64,000 nt of DNA from Chitinophagaceae bacterium IBVUCB2 (GTDB lineage Bacteria > Bacteroidota > Bacteroidia > Chitinophagales > Chitinophagaceae): assembly GCA_002127295.1 (NCBI GenBank), contig NFUV01000001.1:1426001-1490000 (forward strand). The letters run 5' to 3'. The first letter of the stretch is position 1. Each line of letters starts with the position of its first letter. Positions 27,051 to 35,098 of this stretch are shown piece after piece. A model generated the notes under the pieces. The model worked only from the letters and a program-made list of their open reading frames with translations. It ran no database searches and was not told the DNA's origin. Made by a program: the position numbers and the translations under genes.

Positions 27051-27887
27051 TTAGATTAATCGTAATTGGTTTTTTACCCCGGCTCTTAAAATAATTAATG
27101 CTTTACGGTAATTGGGTATACGTATTCTTTCTTCCAGTATCCTGGCGGGTTGCATACTTTTAATTTTTTTAAATAAAGAGAGATAATACTTGTAGGCTAC
27201 ATATACTCCAAATTTTGCCTTTAAAGGAAGATTTAAAATTCCCTCATAAGCTTCTTTAAAATCTGCATGTATCTCCTCTTCGATATCTCTTTTTTGCTGG
27301 GCTGTAAAATTATCAAAATCGCAACCGGGAAAATAAACTCTCGCCAGTCCATTATAATCTGCTTTTATATCTCTTAAAAAATTTACTTTTTGAAAAGCGG
27401 CCCCTAAAGCCCTTGCCGGTTTCTCTAATTTCTGATACATCTCTTTTTTTCCTTCACAAAAAACATACAGACACATTAGTCCCACTACTTCGGCAGAGCC
27501 ATATATATATTCAGTATAGCCTTGTTTATCATACTTTGTTTTGCATAAATCTAACTCCATGCTATGAAAAAAAGCATCAATGAGTTTATGGTCAATATTA
27601 TATTCATTGACTGTTCGCTGAAAGCTGTTTAAGACGGGATTAAGACTAATGCCTCTTTCAATAGCAGCGTAGGTCTCTGATTTGAACTGATCCAGTAATA
27701 CCGCTTTGTCAAAATCATGAAAAGTGTCAACTATTTCATCAGCAAATCTTACAAAACCATAGATATTGTAAACAGGAGTTTGCAAATCCGTATGGAGCAT
27801 TTGTATAGCAGATGAAAAAGAGGTGCTATAATTTTTGGTAATTATCCTGCTACAATCCTCACTGGTGGTATGAAATAACTTAACCAT
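27051..27887 (-). CDS. crtB: Phytoene synthase
   Basis: CrtB joins two geranylgeranyl diphosphates head to head into phytoene. The 278 residues carry both aspartate-rich Mg-binding motifs of the squalene/phytoene synthase family: DEIVD in YGFVRFADEIVDTFHDFD (near 48) and DIKAD in NFLRDIKADYNGLARVYFP (near 170). SFSSAIQMLHTDLQTPVYNI lies near the start. It is 17 bases downstream of crtI and two bases before idi. No GGPP synthase gene is in this window. Confidence 0.96.
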   Translation of the reverse strand: MVKLFHTTSEDCSRIITKNYSTSFSSAIQMLHTDLQTPVYNIYGFVRFADEIVDTFHDFDKAVLLDQFKSETYAAIERGISLNPVLNSFQRTVNEYNIDHKLIDAFFHSMELDLCKTKYDKQGYTEYIYGSAEVVGLMCLYVFCEGKKEMYQKLEKPARALGAAFQKVNFLRDIKADYNGLARVYFPGCDFDNFTAQQKRDIEEEIHADFKEAYEGILNLPLKAKFGVYVAYKYYLSLFKKIKSMQPARILEERIRIPNYRKALIILRAGVKNQLRLI

Positions 27888-27904
27888 AGTCGTAATTTAA
27901 TAAA

Positions 27905-29380
27905 TTATCGCAACGTTTTGATCACTTGTTTAGCTACTACCTCTCCACTTATCAAGCTTGGCGGAACACCCGGACCCGGAACAGTTAATTGTCCTGTAAA
28001 AAAAAGGTTTTTAACCTTTTTACTTTGACAAGAAGGCCGAAATATGGCAGTTTGCAGCAATGTATTGGCCAGGCCATACGCATTGCCTTTAAATGAGTTG
28101 TAATCATTTACGAACTCTGTTACTGAATAGGATTTTTTATACACGATAGAATCAAGAATAGATTCTCCCAGGTGCTTTTCCATTCTTTTGGCGATCTGAA
28201 CAAAATATTTTTCCCGCAGTTCTTCTGTATCACCTTCTAAACCTGAAGCAACAGGAATAAGAAAAACGATATTTTCATGTCCTGCTGGTGCAACAGATTC
28301 ATCAGTAAGTGAAGAAACACTCACATAAAATAATGGCGCAGTTGGCCATTTTGGTTGCTTATATATTTCTTTACCGTGTGCATCAAATGAAACATCAAAA
28401 AATAATGAATGGTGAACAGGCTGTTTTAGTTTTTTATTTAATCCAACATAATAAAGCAGGCAAGATGGAGCCATCACTTTTTTAGCCCAATAGTTATCAG
28501 TATATGTTCTATATTCCGGTTGCAATAATTTTGTTTCAGTAAAATGATAATCCGCCCCGCTTACTACCACATCCGCATCATAACTGCCTTTATTCGTAAT
28601 TACTTTTTTGGCGGTTGAATGATCAACAACAATTTCACTCACATTCTCATTAAAATGAAATTGCACCCCCAGCTCTGTTGCAAGCTTATGCATTCCTTCT
28701 ACGATTGCATACATTCCTCCTTCGGGATACCAGGTTCCTCCTTTAATATCTGCATAATTCATCAGGCTGTATAAGGCAGGTGTATCTTCTGGCAAAGCAC
28801 CTAAAAACAACACCGGGAACTCCATCATTTGGCGAAGCTTAGGATGCTTAAAATAATGATGGATATGTTTTTTTATGGAAGAGAAAACCTGCAATTTAAA
28901 AACTCCACTTATTGTCTCCCAGTCCATGAATTCAGTTAGCGACTGACCTGGTTTATAAACCAGTTTGTTAACTCCAACTTCATATTTATAGGCAGCACCC
29001 TTAAGATACTTTTCCAGTTTCGCCGCACTACCGGGTTCAATTGATTCAAAAATATTTTGTAAGGCAGCAAAATCAGCCGGCATATCTGTATGCCCGTCGT
29101 TCCAATAAATGCGATAGGAGGGATCCAGGCGATGAAGTGAATAATAATCAGCAACTTTTTTTCCGAATTGTGCAAAATAGCGTTCAAAAACATCCGGCAT
29201 CCAGTAAAAGCTTGGACCCATATCAAAAGTGAATCCGCTTTCTTTTAATTGTCTTGCCCTGCCACCCGGAGTTGAATTTTTTTCTATTACTGTAACATGG
29301 TAACCTTCTTTGGCTAAAAAAGAAGCTGCTGATAAACCGGCAAACCCACTGCCAATGACAATCACTTTTCTGTTGGTCAC
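27905..29380 (-). CDS. crtI: Phytoene desaturase
   Basis: CrtI is the FAD-dependent desaturase that turns phytoene into lycopene. The 491 residues start with the dinucleotide-binding fold VIVIGSGFAGLSAASFLAKE and PGGRARQLKESGFTFDMGPS, and end with the family signature NLFFTGQLTVPGPGVPPSL. The first codon appears to be GTG, with the ECF sigma factor stop 10 bases upstream. CrtI-like enzymes of this phylum usually make four desaturations (lycopene); the sequence does not contradict this. Confidence 0.96.
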   Translation of the reverse strand: MTNRKVIVIGSGFAGLSAASFLAKEGYHVTVIEKNSTPGGRARQLKESGFTFDMGPSFYWMPDVFERYFAQFGKKVADYYSLHRLDPSYRIYWNDGHTDMPADFAALQNIFESIEPGSAAKLEKYLKGAAYKYEVGVNKLVYKPGQSLTEFMDWETISGVFKLQVFSSIKKHIHHYFKHPKLRQMMEFPVLFLGALPEDTPALYSLMNYADIKGGTWYPEGGMYAIVEGMHKLATELGVQFHFNENVSEIVVDHSTAKKVITNKGSYDADVVVSGADYHFTETKLLQPEYRTYTDNYWAKKVMAPSCLLYYVGLNKKLKQPVHHSLFFDVSFDAHGKEIYKQPKWPTAPLFYVSVSSLTDESVAPAGHENIVFLIPVASGLEGDTEELREKYFVQIAKRMEKHLGESILDSIVYKKSYSVTEFVNDYNSFKGNAYGLANTLLQTAIFRPSCQSKKVKNLFFTGQLTVPGPGVPPSLISGEVVAKQVIKTLR

Positions 29381-29390
29381 TCGTATTTTT

Positions 29391-29891
29391 TTAGAATCTG
29401 CTGATTTGTTCTTTCAATAATTTGCGGGCAAAATGAATTCTGCTTTTAATAGTTCCCAGCGGTTCGTGTAGTACATCCGCTATTTCGTTGTATCTATACC
29501 CATCAAAATACAATAAAAAAGGGGTTTTAAATATTTCTGGTAATGCAAGAATAGCTTTCTTTATTTCTTTGATCCGCATTTCACTTTCCGCTGCATTCGC
29601 AACGATGGCCTGGTTTTGATTAAGCAGGTATTCGTTAGGGGTGTTATCGAAAATTGTTTTTTGCTTTGCCTTTCTCCTGTAATTATTAATAAAAATATTA
29701 CGCATAATAGTGAATAACCATGCTTTAATATTAGTACCAACATTATACTTTTCTCTATTGGCCAATGCTTTGTACAATGTTTCCTGGTACAGGTCATTGG
29801 CGGCCTCATTATCTCTTGTAAGGTTTATAGCAAATGGCTTTAAAAAGCTGGCATTACTAAGTAGCATTTCGTTAAACTCAAGTGTTGACAT
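29391..29891 (-). CDS. ECF-type RNA polymerase sigma factor
   Basis: This is a 166-residue sigma-70 family factor with region 2 (LTRDNEAANDLYQETLYKAL ... NIKAWLFTIMRNIFINNYRR) and region 4 (LPEIFKTPFLLYFDGYRYNEIADVLHEPLGTIKSRIHFAR, helix-turn-helix). It has no domain beyond these and no anti-sigma gene beside it. It is the first gene of the crt operon and is expected to direct transcription of this operon or other light- or stress-related genes (inference). The promoter in front carries the normal vegetative boxes and two inverted repeats. Confidence 0.92.
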   Translation of the reverse strand: MSTLEFNEMLLSNASFLKPFAINLTRDNEAANDLYQETLYKALANREKYNVGTNIKAWLFTIMRNIFINNYRRKAKQKTIFDNTPNEYLLNQNQAIVANAAESEMRIKEIKKAILALPEIFKTPFLLYFDGYRYNEIADVLHEPLGTIKSRIHFARKLLKEQISRF

Positions 29892-29897
29892 AGTATT

Positions 29898-29929
29898 TTG
29901 TTTAAATAATCTACGTCAAAGCTAAACAA
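29898..29929. promoter_or_regulatory. Inverted repeat O1 over the crt promoter
   Basis: TTGTTTA (29898-29904), an 18-base spacer and TAAACAA (29923-29929) form a 32-bp inverted repeat that overlaps the -7 box and the expected transcript start. It has exactly the arm sequence and spacing of the repeat at 29953-29984. A repressor bound here would block RNA polymerase; the adjacent B12-dependent MerR protein is the obvious candidate. Confidence 0.6.
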
Positions 29930-29945
29930 AAAGATTGCTGCCAAA
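29917..29945 (-). promoter_or_regulatory. Predicted crt operon promoter
   Basis: On the minus strand TAGCTTTG (29924-29917) is a perfect TAnnTTTG -7 box, and TTTG (29945-29942) lies 17 bases upstream as the -33 element. Transcription would start near 29910, about 20 bases before the ATG of the sigma factor gene at 29891. Confidence 0.65.
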
Positions 29946-29952
29946 GACATTT

Positions 29953-29984
29953 TTGTTTAATATTTTAATTAAATTATTAAACAA
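29953..29984. promoter_or_regulatory. Inverted repeat O2 upstream of the crt promoter
   Basis: TTGTTTAATA (29953-29962) and TATTAAACAA (29975-29984) are perfect 10-bp arms around a 12-base AT spacer. The shared 7-bp ends are TTGTTTA/TAAACAA with 18 bases between, as in the repeat over the -7 box, and the two repeats start 55 bases apart. It ends seven bases upstream of the -33 element. Confidence 0.65.
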
Positions 29985-30015
29985 TTATAAATCAATAAAT
30001 TACAAAGAGGGGAAA

Positions 30016-30894
30016 TTATAATGTAAACAGATATTCCATTACTTCTGAGAGTGATCGCTTAAAGTAGACATTCTCGGGAGTTTTCTTTTTATACTGTTGG
30101 GTTAAATAGCCAGAAATCAGTGTGGGAGTATTTCCAAAACGTTGCTGGATGTTTGCAAGGAATTTTTCAAAGTTGAAATGCGCTGCTGTGGCGGTAAGAT
30201 GTGTAAAAACTACGTCGGGCTTTTTGTAGTTAATAATATATTCCATATCCTTCATGGGCACATTTGCACCAAGATATATTGTTCTGGCACCACGGCTTTT
30301 TAGCAAATAATACATGAACAATAACCCAAGTTCATGGTGCTCACTTTCAGGTAAGAATAGTAAAAAAGTCTTATCAATTTTTACGGTAGATACAGTTGTT
30401 TCTATTCCTACAATTAGCTTCTGACGAATAATATTGGTTACCAGATGCTCCTGTACCGGGTTAATATGTCCTGTTTGCCATAGAATTCCAATTTTTTCAA
30501 GGAAAGGAAAAATTATTTGTACTACGGTTCTTTCAATCCCCTTTTCAGCGATGTATTGCGACAGAATTTTTTCAAAACTGTCAATATTGAGATCTGCCAT
30601 CTCCTGAACAAGCTCGTTAATTATTCGTTCCTGCACTATCTTAACATCGCCAAAAGAAAGTATCCGCTCCTTAATTTCCTGGGGCTGCATCTTATCTATA
30701 TGCGATATTTTATATCCATACTTATTAAGTAATGCTATGTTAAGTATGGTTTTTAATTCCTCGTTAGAATAATAACGAATATTAGTAGTTGTACGCTGCG
30801 GCTTCAAAAAATTATATCGCTGCTCCCATATACGTATGGTATGAGCTTTAATTCCGGATAAATTTTCTAAATCCTTTATTGTAAAGGCGTTCAT
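30016..30894 (-). CDS. MerR-family regulator with B12-binding domain (CarH/LitR type)
   Basis: This is a predicted adenosylcobalamin-dependent photoreceptor/repressor. The 292 residues have an N-terminal MerR helix-turn-helix (FTIKDLENLSGIKAHTIRIW, then QRYNFLKPQRT). A helical-bundle segment with the capping motif W139-x9-E149-H150 follows, then a Rossmann-like B12 domain with E185-x-H187-x-x-G190 supplying the lower axial histidine. CarH proteins bind operators as AdoCbl tetramers in the dark and fall apart in light, turning on carotenoid genes. Residue 140 is Gln where Thermus CarH has the His that binds cobalt after light exposure. It lies directly upstream of the crt operon, 124 bases away. 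Confidence 0.9.
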   Translation of the reverse strand: MNAFTIKDLENLSGIKAHTIRIWEQRYNFLKPQRTTTNIRYYSNEELKTILNIALLNKYGYKISHIDKMQPQEIKERILSFGDVKIVQERIINELVQEMADLNIDSFEKILSQYIAEKGIERTVVQIIFPFLEKIGILWQTGHINPVQEHLVTNIIRQKLIVGIETTVSTVKIDKTFLLFLPESEHHELGLLFMYYLLKSRGARTIYLGANVPMKDMEYIINYKKPDVVFTHLTATAAHFNFEKFLANIQQRFGNTPTLISGYLTQQYKKKTPENVYFKRSLSEVMEYLFTL

Positions 30895-30943
30895 AGCATA
30901 CTATTACAACCTGTTTTTAAAAAAGTTTGATAAGATCCAAATT

Positions 30944-31687
30944 TTATAGTTGGCTATTTCTGATTTTTCCAGTCTCTATTAATTTGGAAAGGCTATTGGT
31001 GATGGAGGGGTTTTTCAACGCTTCAAGATGGCGATGGTGGTGCAAGTCAGTTCCTACAAGATTATAATGTCCCTTTTTAATTAGATAGTTAGCAAGTTCC
31101 TGTACCGATTTTCCATAATAACCCGTCAATGCAAGAATATTTAGCTGAAACATGCAATCTATTTCCTTCAGTTCTTCATAAAATTCCTTGTTGTTGGCCA
31201 GGTAAATATATCGTTCAGGATGTGCAATGATTGGCTGATATCCTTTCATCTGCATTTCAAATAAAATATCTTTCAAGCTCATTGGTGCATGTGCCAATGA
31301 AAATTCTACCAATACCATTTTACCACTTACAGTTAGTAGTGGCTGGTTGGTTCGTAACAATTCCTCTACATGATCGTCCAAAAAATATTCTGCAGCCGCT
31401 TGTATTTCAACTGGTATACCTTCCTTATTTACCGCATCCTGCAACAACTCCAATTTGGCCAGTACTCCATCTCTTGTATTCCGGTACATATCCCACATTA
31501 TATGTGGGGTTGTGATAAGCTTAGTATATCCTAATGCAGCTAAGCCCCGGATTAATTGGAGAGAGGTTTCAATATCCGGAGAACCGTCATCTATGCCCGG
31601 AAGCAAGTGAGAATGCATATCAACCTTAACCTGGCTGAAATCAGTTTTCGTGGATTCCGGTTTGGAACGGGAGAATAATTTAAACAT
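30944..31687 (-). CDS. CpsB/CapC-type tyrosine-protein phosphatase (PHP domain)
   Basis: This is a manganese-dependent PHP-family phosphatase that dephosphorylates the bacterial tyrosine kinase controlling capsule/exopolysaccharide assembly. The 247 residues show VDMHSHLLPGIDDGSPDIE, with the first His/Asp metal ligands (H26 and H28), TTPHIMWDMYRNT, the later IAHPERY and GTDLHHHRH. It is the last gene of the polysaccharide cluster, while its presumed substrate, the tyrosine kinase at 59648-62056, is near the first. The MerR gene starts 49 bases further on in the same direction. Confidence 0.92.
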   Translation of the reverse strand: MFKLFSRSKPESTKTDFSQVKVDMHSHLLPGIDDGSPDIETSLQLIRGLAALGYTKLITTPHIMWDMYRNTRDGVLAKLELLQDAVNKEGIPVEIQAAAEYFLDDHVEELLRTNQPLLTVSGKMVLVEFSLAHAPMSLKDILFEMQMKGYQPIIAHPERYIYLANNKEFYEELKEIDCMFQLNILALTGYYGKSVQELANYLIKKGHYNLVGTDLHHHRHLEALKNPSITNSLSKLIETGKIRNSQL

Positions 31688-31747
31688 ACTTTAATCAGTG
31701 GCCTAAATTACTCATTTCTGTTGTGAATAAAGTTGTTGTGCGAAATT

Positions 31748-32410
31748 TTAAAAATTGGCTTTGGGAAGTGAAGGAAAGACTTTTGATACTAATTGACTTT
31801 GGGGAAATACAACATACCAGGCCGTAAGAAATAACAGCATGAAGTCGGTATAAAAATTCTGGTGTTGCTGGTACCATAGTTCGAGGGCACCTTTATGAGG
31901 AAGGATCACATCTCTATAGGTTTCTTCCGGAGATAATTTGCTTTGTGTAATTACCAGTTCTTCGTCCCGGAATACAATGGAACCAATGCCGGTAAGTCCA
32001 GGTCTTACATTGTACACTTTTTCTTTCATATCCGAAGAATAACGGTCAAACCCACTTTTCATGAGTGGCCGTGGGCCAACAAAGGACATATCACCGGTAA
32101 GAATATTGATCATTTGTGGTAGCTCATTCAATTTTGTTTTCCGCAAGAAACGACCCACGGATGTTACCCTTGGGTCGTTTCTTGTGGTTAGATCCTTTGA
32201 TCCCATATTTGGACTGTTCTTTAACATGGTCGCAAATTTGAGGATGCCGAATATTTTATTCTTATAACCTACCCTATCTTGTTTATAAAAAACTTCATGC
32301 TCTCCCGTAAGCAATAAAAGAATAATGATGGGAATAAAAAAAGGTAGCAGGATCATCAATGCTACCAGGGAAAAAAGAATATCGAAGAAACGTTTAATAA
32401 TTTTATACAT
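31748..32410 (-). CDS. Initiating sugar-phosphate transferase
   Basis: This bacterial sugar transferase (WbaP/ExoY/PglC family) transfers a sugar-1-phosphate to undecaprenyl phosphate to begin the repeat unit. I use the ATG at 32410 (MYKIIKRFFDILFSLVALMI), which gives the usual short form of 221 residues with one membrane segment. Conserved parts are FYKQDRVGYKNKIFGILKFATM, the RFLRKTKLNELPQMINIL catalytic stretch and DMSFVGPRPL. The longer frame to 32494 adds unrelated residues. It lies near the downstream end of the cluster. Confidence 0.94.
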   Translation of the reverse strand: MYKIIKRFFDILFSLVALMILLPFFIPIIILLLLTGEHEVFYKQDRVGYKNKIFGILKFATMLKNSPNMGSKDLTTRNDPRVTSVGRFLRKTKLNELPQMINILTGDMSFVGPRPLMKSGFDRYSSDMKEKVYNVRPGLTGIGSIVFRDEELVITQSKLSPEETYRDVILPHKGALELWYQQHQNFYTDFMLLFLTAWYVVFPQSQLVSKVFPSLPKANF

Positions 32411-32515
32411 ATTAATACGGGAGTATATTTTGCAAAATGCCGAATAATGATACGTAGTACAAGAGTGCGACGCAACAGGCGATGCTAGTAGCAATGCAGC
32501 CGGGTCAATAAATTC

Positions 32516-33526
32516 TTATTGAAACGTAATTTTATCCGGAACAGTTTTGCCTGAATCAAAGTAAGCATTGTACCAATTCACTGTTTCCTTAAGCCCCTCT
32601 TTCCAATCCACTTTTGCAATAAAGTTCAAATCCTTTTTTGATTTGGTGATATCCGGGCTTCGGCGGGAAACCGAACCGGGATAAGTTGGTGCATTGGTAT
32701 ACTCGCCTTGGAAGTTCATCAACTCTCCAGTGGCCCGGGTTAATTCTTCAATAGTAATTTCTACTCCAGTACCAAGATGATAGATTTCTCCATTAGTACC
32801 GGGTGTTTCCATTGCAAGGACAGTTCCTTCCACAGCATCGGTAATGTAACAGAAATCTCTTGTCTGGTCGTGACCATAAATCAAGTAAGGATTTTGTTTA
32901 TCCCTGAAACGAATAACCAGATGAGGGATAACATGATTGAACCCCATTCTAGGACCAAACACATTATGATAACGGATAATGGTAGTTTCAAAGCCCAACA
33001 TTTTTGCATAGTTAAGAAAGCCGGACTCGCCTAGTATTTTCGTTACTGCATAAGTAAAACGGGGATGCGCAATATTCTGAATGGTAAGCGGTACTTCTTC
33101 CGGCGTTGGAATGGCATATCCAAATGCGTCAACCGTGCCTGCATAATTTTCGCTGGTAGATGCAAAAACCACTTTCCTGATTTTAGAACGACGTATCCAC
33201 TCCAAAGTATAAAGTGCCAATGATGTATTGATGCGAATTACTTCATGTGGTTTTGAATTAGCATTGTCTACACCAACTAAAGCTGCCATCATATACAACT
33301 GGTCGTACTCAGTATCTAATTTTTCATACGCTTCAGGATAAGAGAAATCATCTTCAATCAGTTTTATATTATGCTTCGTTACAAGGGCATCAAAATCTCC
33401 GTCCCGGTTCTTCTTCATAAAATTATCGGCGATAGTCAATTCATAATCCCGGTTCTCTGCCAGATATTTGGCCAAATTAAAACCAATAAATCCTGCACCG
33501 CCTAATATCAAAACCTTTTTAGTCAT
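32516..33526 (-). CDS. NAD-dependent epimerase/dehydratase (SDR)
   Basis: This is an extended short-chain dehydrogenase acting on a nucleotide sugar. Starting at the ATG at 33526 it reads MTKKVLILGGAGFIGFNLA (NAD-binding GxxGxxG). ASTSENYAG and YAVTK (YxxxK) supply the catalytic Ser/Tyr/Lys. GPRMGFNHVIPHLVIRF and GVEITIEELT follow. The substrate cannot be named. It is 18 bases downstream of the nucleotide-sugar dehydrogenase, so the two probably act in one pathway, for example epimerisation or decarboxylation of a UDP-uronic acid (inference). Confidence 0.88.
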   Translation of the reverse strand: MTKKVLILGGAGFIGFNLAKYLAENRDYELTIADNFMKKNRDGDFDALVTKHNIKLIEDDFSYPEAYEKLDTEYDQLYMMAALVGVDNANSKPHEVIRINTSLALYTLEWIRRSKIRKVVFASTSENYAGTVDAFGYAIPTPEEVPLTIQNIAHPRFTYAVTKILGESGFLNYAKMLGFETTIIRYHNVFGPRMGFNHVIPHLVIRFRDKQNPYLIYGHDQTRDFCYITDAVEGTVLAMETPGTNGEIYHLGTGVEITIEELTRATGELMNFQGEYTNAPTYPGSVSRRSPDITKSKKDLNFIAKVDWKEGLKETVNWYNAYFDSGKTVPDKITFQ

Positions 33527-33550
33527 AGTCAATTTAAATTATTCGTATAC

Positions 33551-35062
33551 TTATAAATCTCCCCGGCCAATTACTTTAACCGTATGGCGGGTGGAAAGTG
33601 TTTTTATTTCTTCGTTAGTAAGCACTCCGATGGTATCATAAATAAATGTGGGAGTATGTGCCAGTAGTTTATCTATCAACTGCGGATTATTTTTATAATC
33701 CTTATGCCCGGTAGTGATAGTGATCAAATCGTATTGTTCTTTCAGCAACTCATCTAACTGTTGATTGATCCAAATATCTTTTTCTTCCCAATACAAAACA
33801 TGCGGATCATGTAGCGAGGTAATAGCCCCTTCTATTTCAAGATGATCGTAAAAACCTTCTACTGGGGTGTAACGAGTGTCGCCAACATCATTCAAATAAC
33901 TTACGCCCAGCAGTAAAACTTTTTTATCTTTTAAAGAACCATTAAACTGGGTTTGTAAATATTCAAAAGCATACAAAGGCATTTTATCGTTAATGCGAAC
34001 GCCTTTTTCACTTTGATGTAACCCTTCGCTACTTCCAAACAAATTCATTTTTGCCCAACTTGCCAATAACGGATCTTTTGTAAGACAGTATCCACCTACT
34101 CCTAATCCGGGCAACATGATATTTTTATGTGTGGGTCGCATACGAATTGCATTCACCACTTCATAAATATCAACACCGGCTTCTTCAGCAAAGCGGCTCC
34201 ATTCCACCATAAAAGCAATATTCATAGCCCGGAAAGAATTTTCCAGCACTTTCGCCATTTCTGTTGCGTTGGTATTACCCAATCTTGTTAATGGATATTC
34301 ATCTGTTTTAATAACTGTTCGTAAAAACTTTTCTGCTTCATTTGCACTTCTGTCATCTGTGCCTGCGAATACCCGGTAGAAATTTTGAATCGAATCAATG
34401 TATTTAGGGCCCGGCATTACCCTCTCATACGAGTGAGCCACTTTTAGCTCAGTAATCGGTAACCTCCTTTTTTGCAAACAGTCTTCCACCAATGGCCTTA
34501 CCACTTTTTCGGAAGTACCCGGTGGCACTGTTGTTTCTACTAACAGCAATACATCGGGGCGGCAATTATTACCAATACTTTCAATTGCTTTTTTGAACGG
34601 AGTAAGGTCAACACTATAATCTTCCAGGTTATTACCAGCTCCTGTTTGTTTTTTTACATCGAGGTTAATATCTACTACAACCACATCTGCTTTGCTGTAA
34701 ACATATGGGTCATAGGTAGCATAATAATTTTTTTTCTGCCTTGTGTTTTCGAAATAGATCGGAATTTTTGGATCACTAGCTAATATGGGAAACATCCCTT
34801 CATTGATGGAACATATTTTCCAGTAAGAAGCCGGTGTTGGCAGATCAATTCCAATAACTGCATATTCTTCTGTTAATGCATTCGCTACTACCAATCCCAT
34901 TACTGAACCTACAAATCCAAGTCCCTGTACTACTACTACTTTCTTACCAGGATGCAGAGCAATGAACTGATCGATTCCTTCTTTATCATTCGTAGTTGAT
35001 GGGATCGGATATTCTTTATTGGTGATCGGGCTACGGGAGATGTGTTGAATTGTTGTTTCCAT
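33551..35062 (-). CDS. Nucleotide-sugar dehydrogenase (UDP-Glc/GDP-Man family)
   Basis: This NAD-dependent enzyme oxidises C6 of a nucleotide sugar twice, to a uronic acid. The 503-residue product has VVVQGLGFVGSVMGLVVANA (Rossmann), TTVPPGTSEKVV and the lysine motif AKVLENSFRAMNIAF. The catalytic cysteine is in GVGGYCLTKDPLLASW. The length is on the long side (about 430-450 is usual), with extra sequence at the N-terminus. It implies that the polysaccharide contains uronic acid, matching the asparagine-synthase-like amidotransferase at 40683. Confidence 0.92.
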   Translation of the reverse strand: METTIQHISRSPITNKEYPIPSTTNDKEGIDQFIALHPGKKVVVVQGLGFVGSVMGLVVANALTEEYAVIGIDLPTPASYWKICSINEGMFPILASDPKIPIYFENTRQKKNYYATYDPYVYSKADVVVVDINLDVKKQTGAGNNLEDYSVDLTPFKKAIESIGNNCRPDVLLLVETTVPPGTSEKVVRPLVEDCLQKRRLPITELKVAHSYERVMPGPKYIDSIQNFYRVFAGTDDRSANEAEKFLRTVIKTDEYPLTRLGNTNATEMAKVLENSFRAMNIAFMVEWSRFAEEAGVDIYEVVNAIRMRPTHKNIMLPGLGVGGYCLTKDPLLASWAKMNLFGSSEGLHQSEKGVRINDKMPLYAFEYLQTQFNGSLKDKKVLLLGVSYLNDVGDTRYTPVEGFYDHLEIEGAITSLHDPHVLYWEEKDIWINQQLDELLKEQYDLITITTGHKDYKNNPQLIDKLLAHTPTFIYDTIGVLTNEEIKTLSTRHTVKVIGRGDL

Positions 35063-35098
35063 ACTATAGAATAACAGCTGATAAATTTTTTAATTGAT

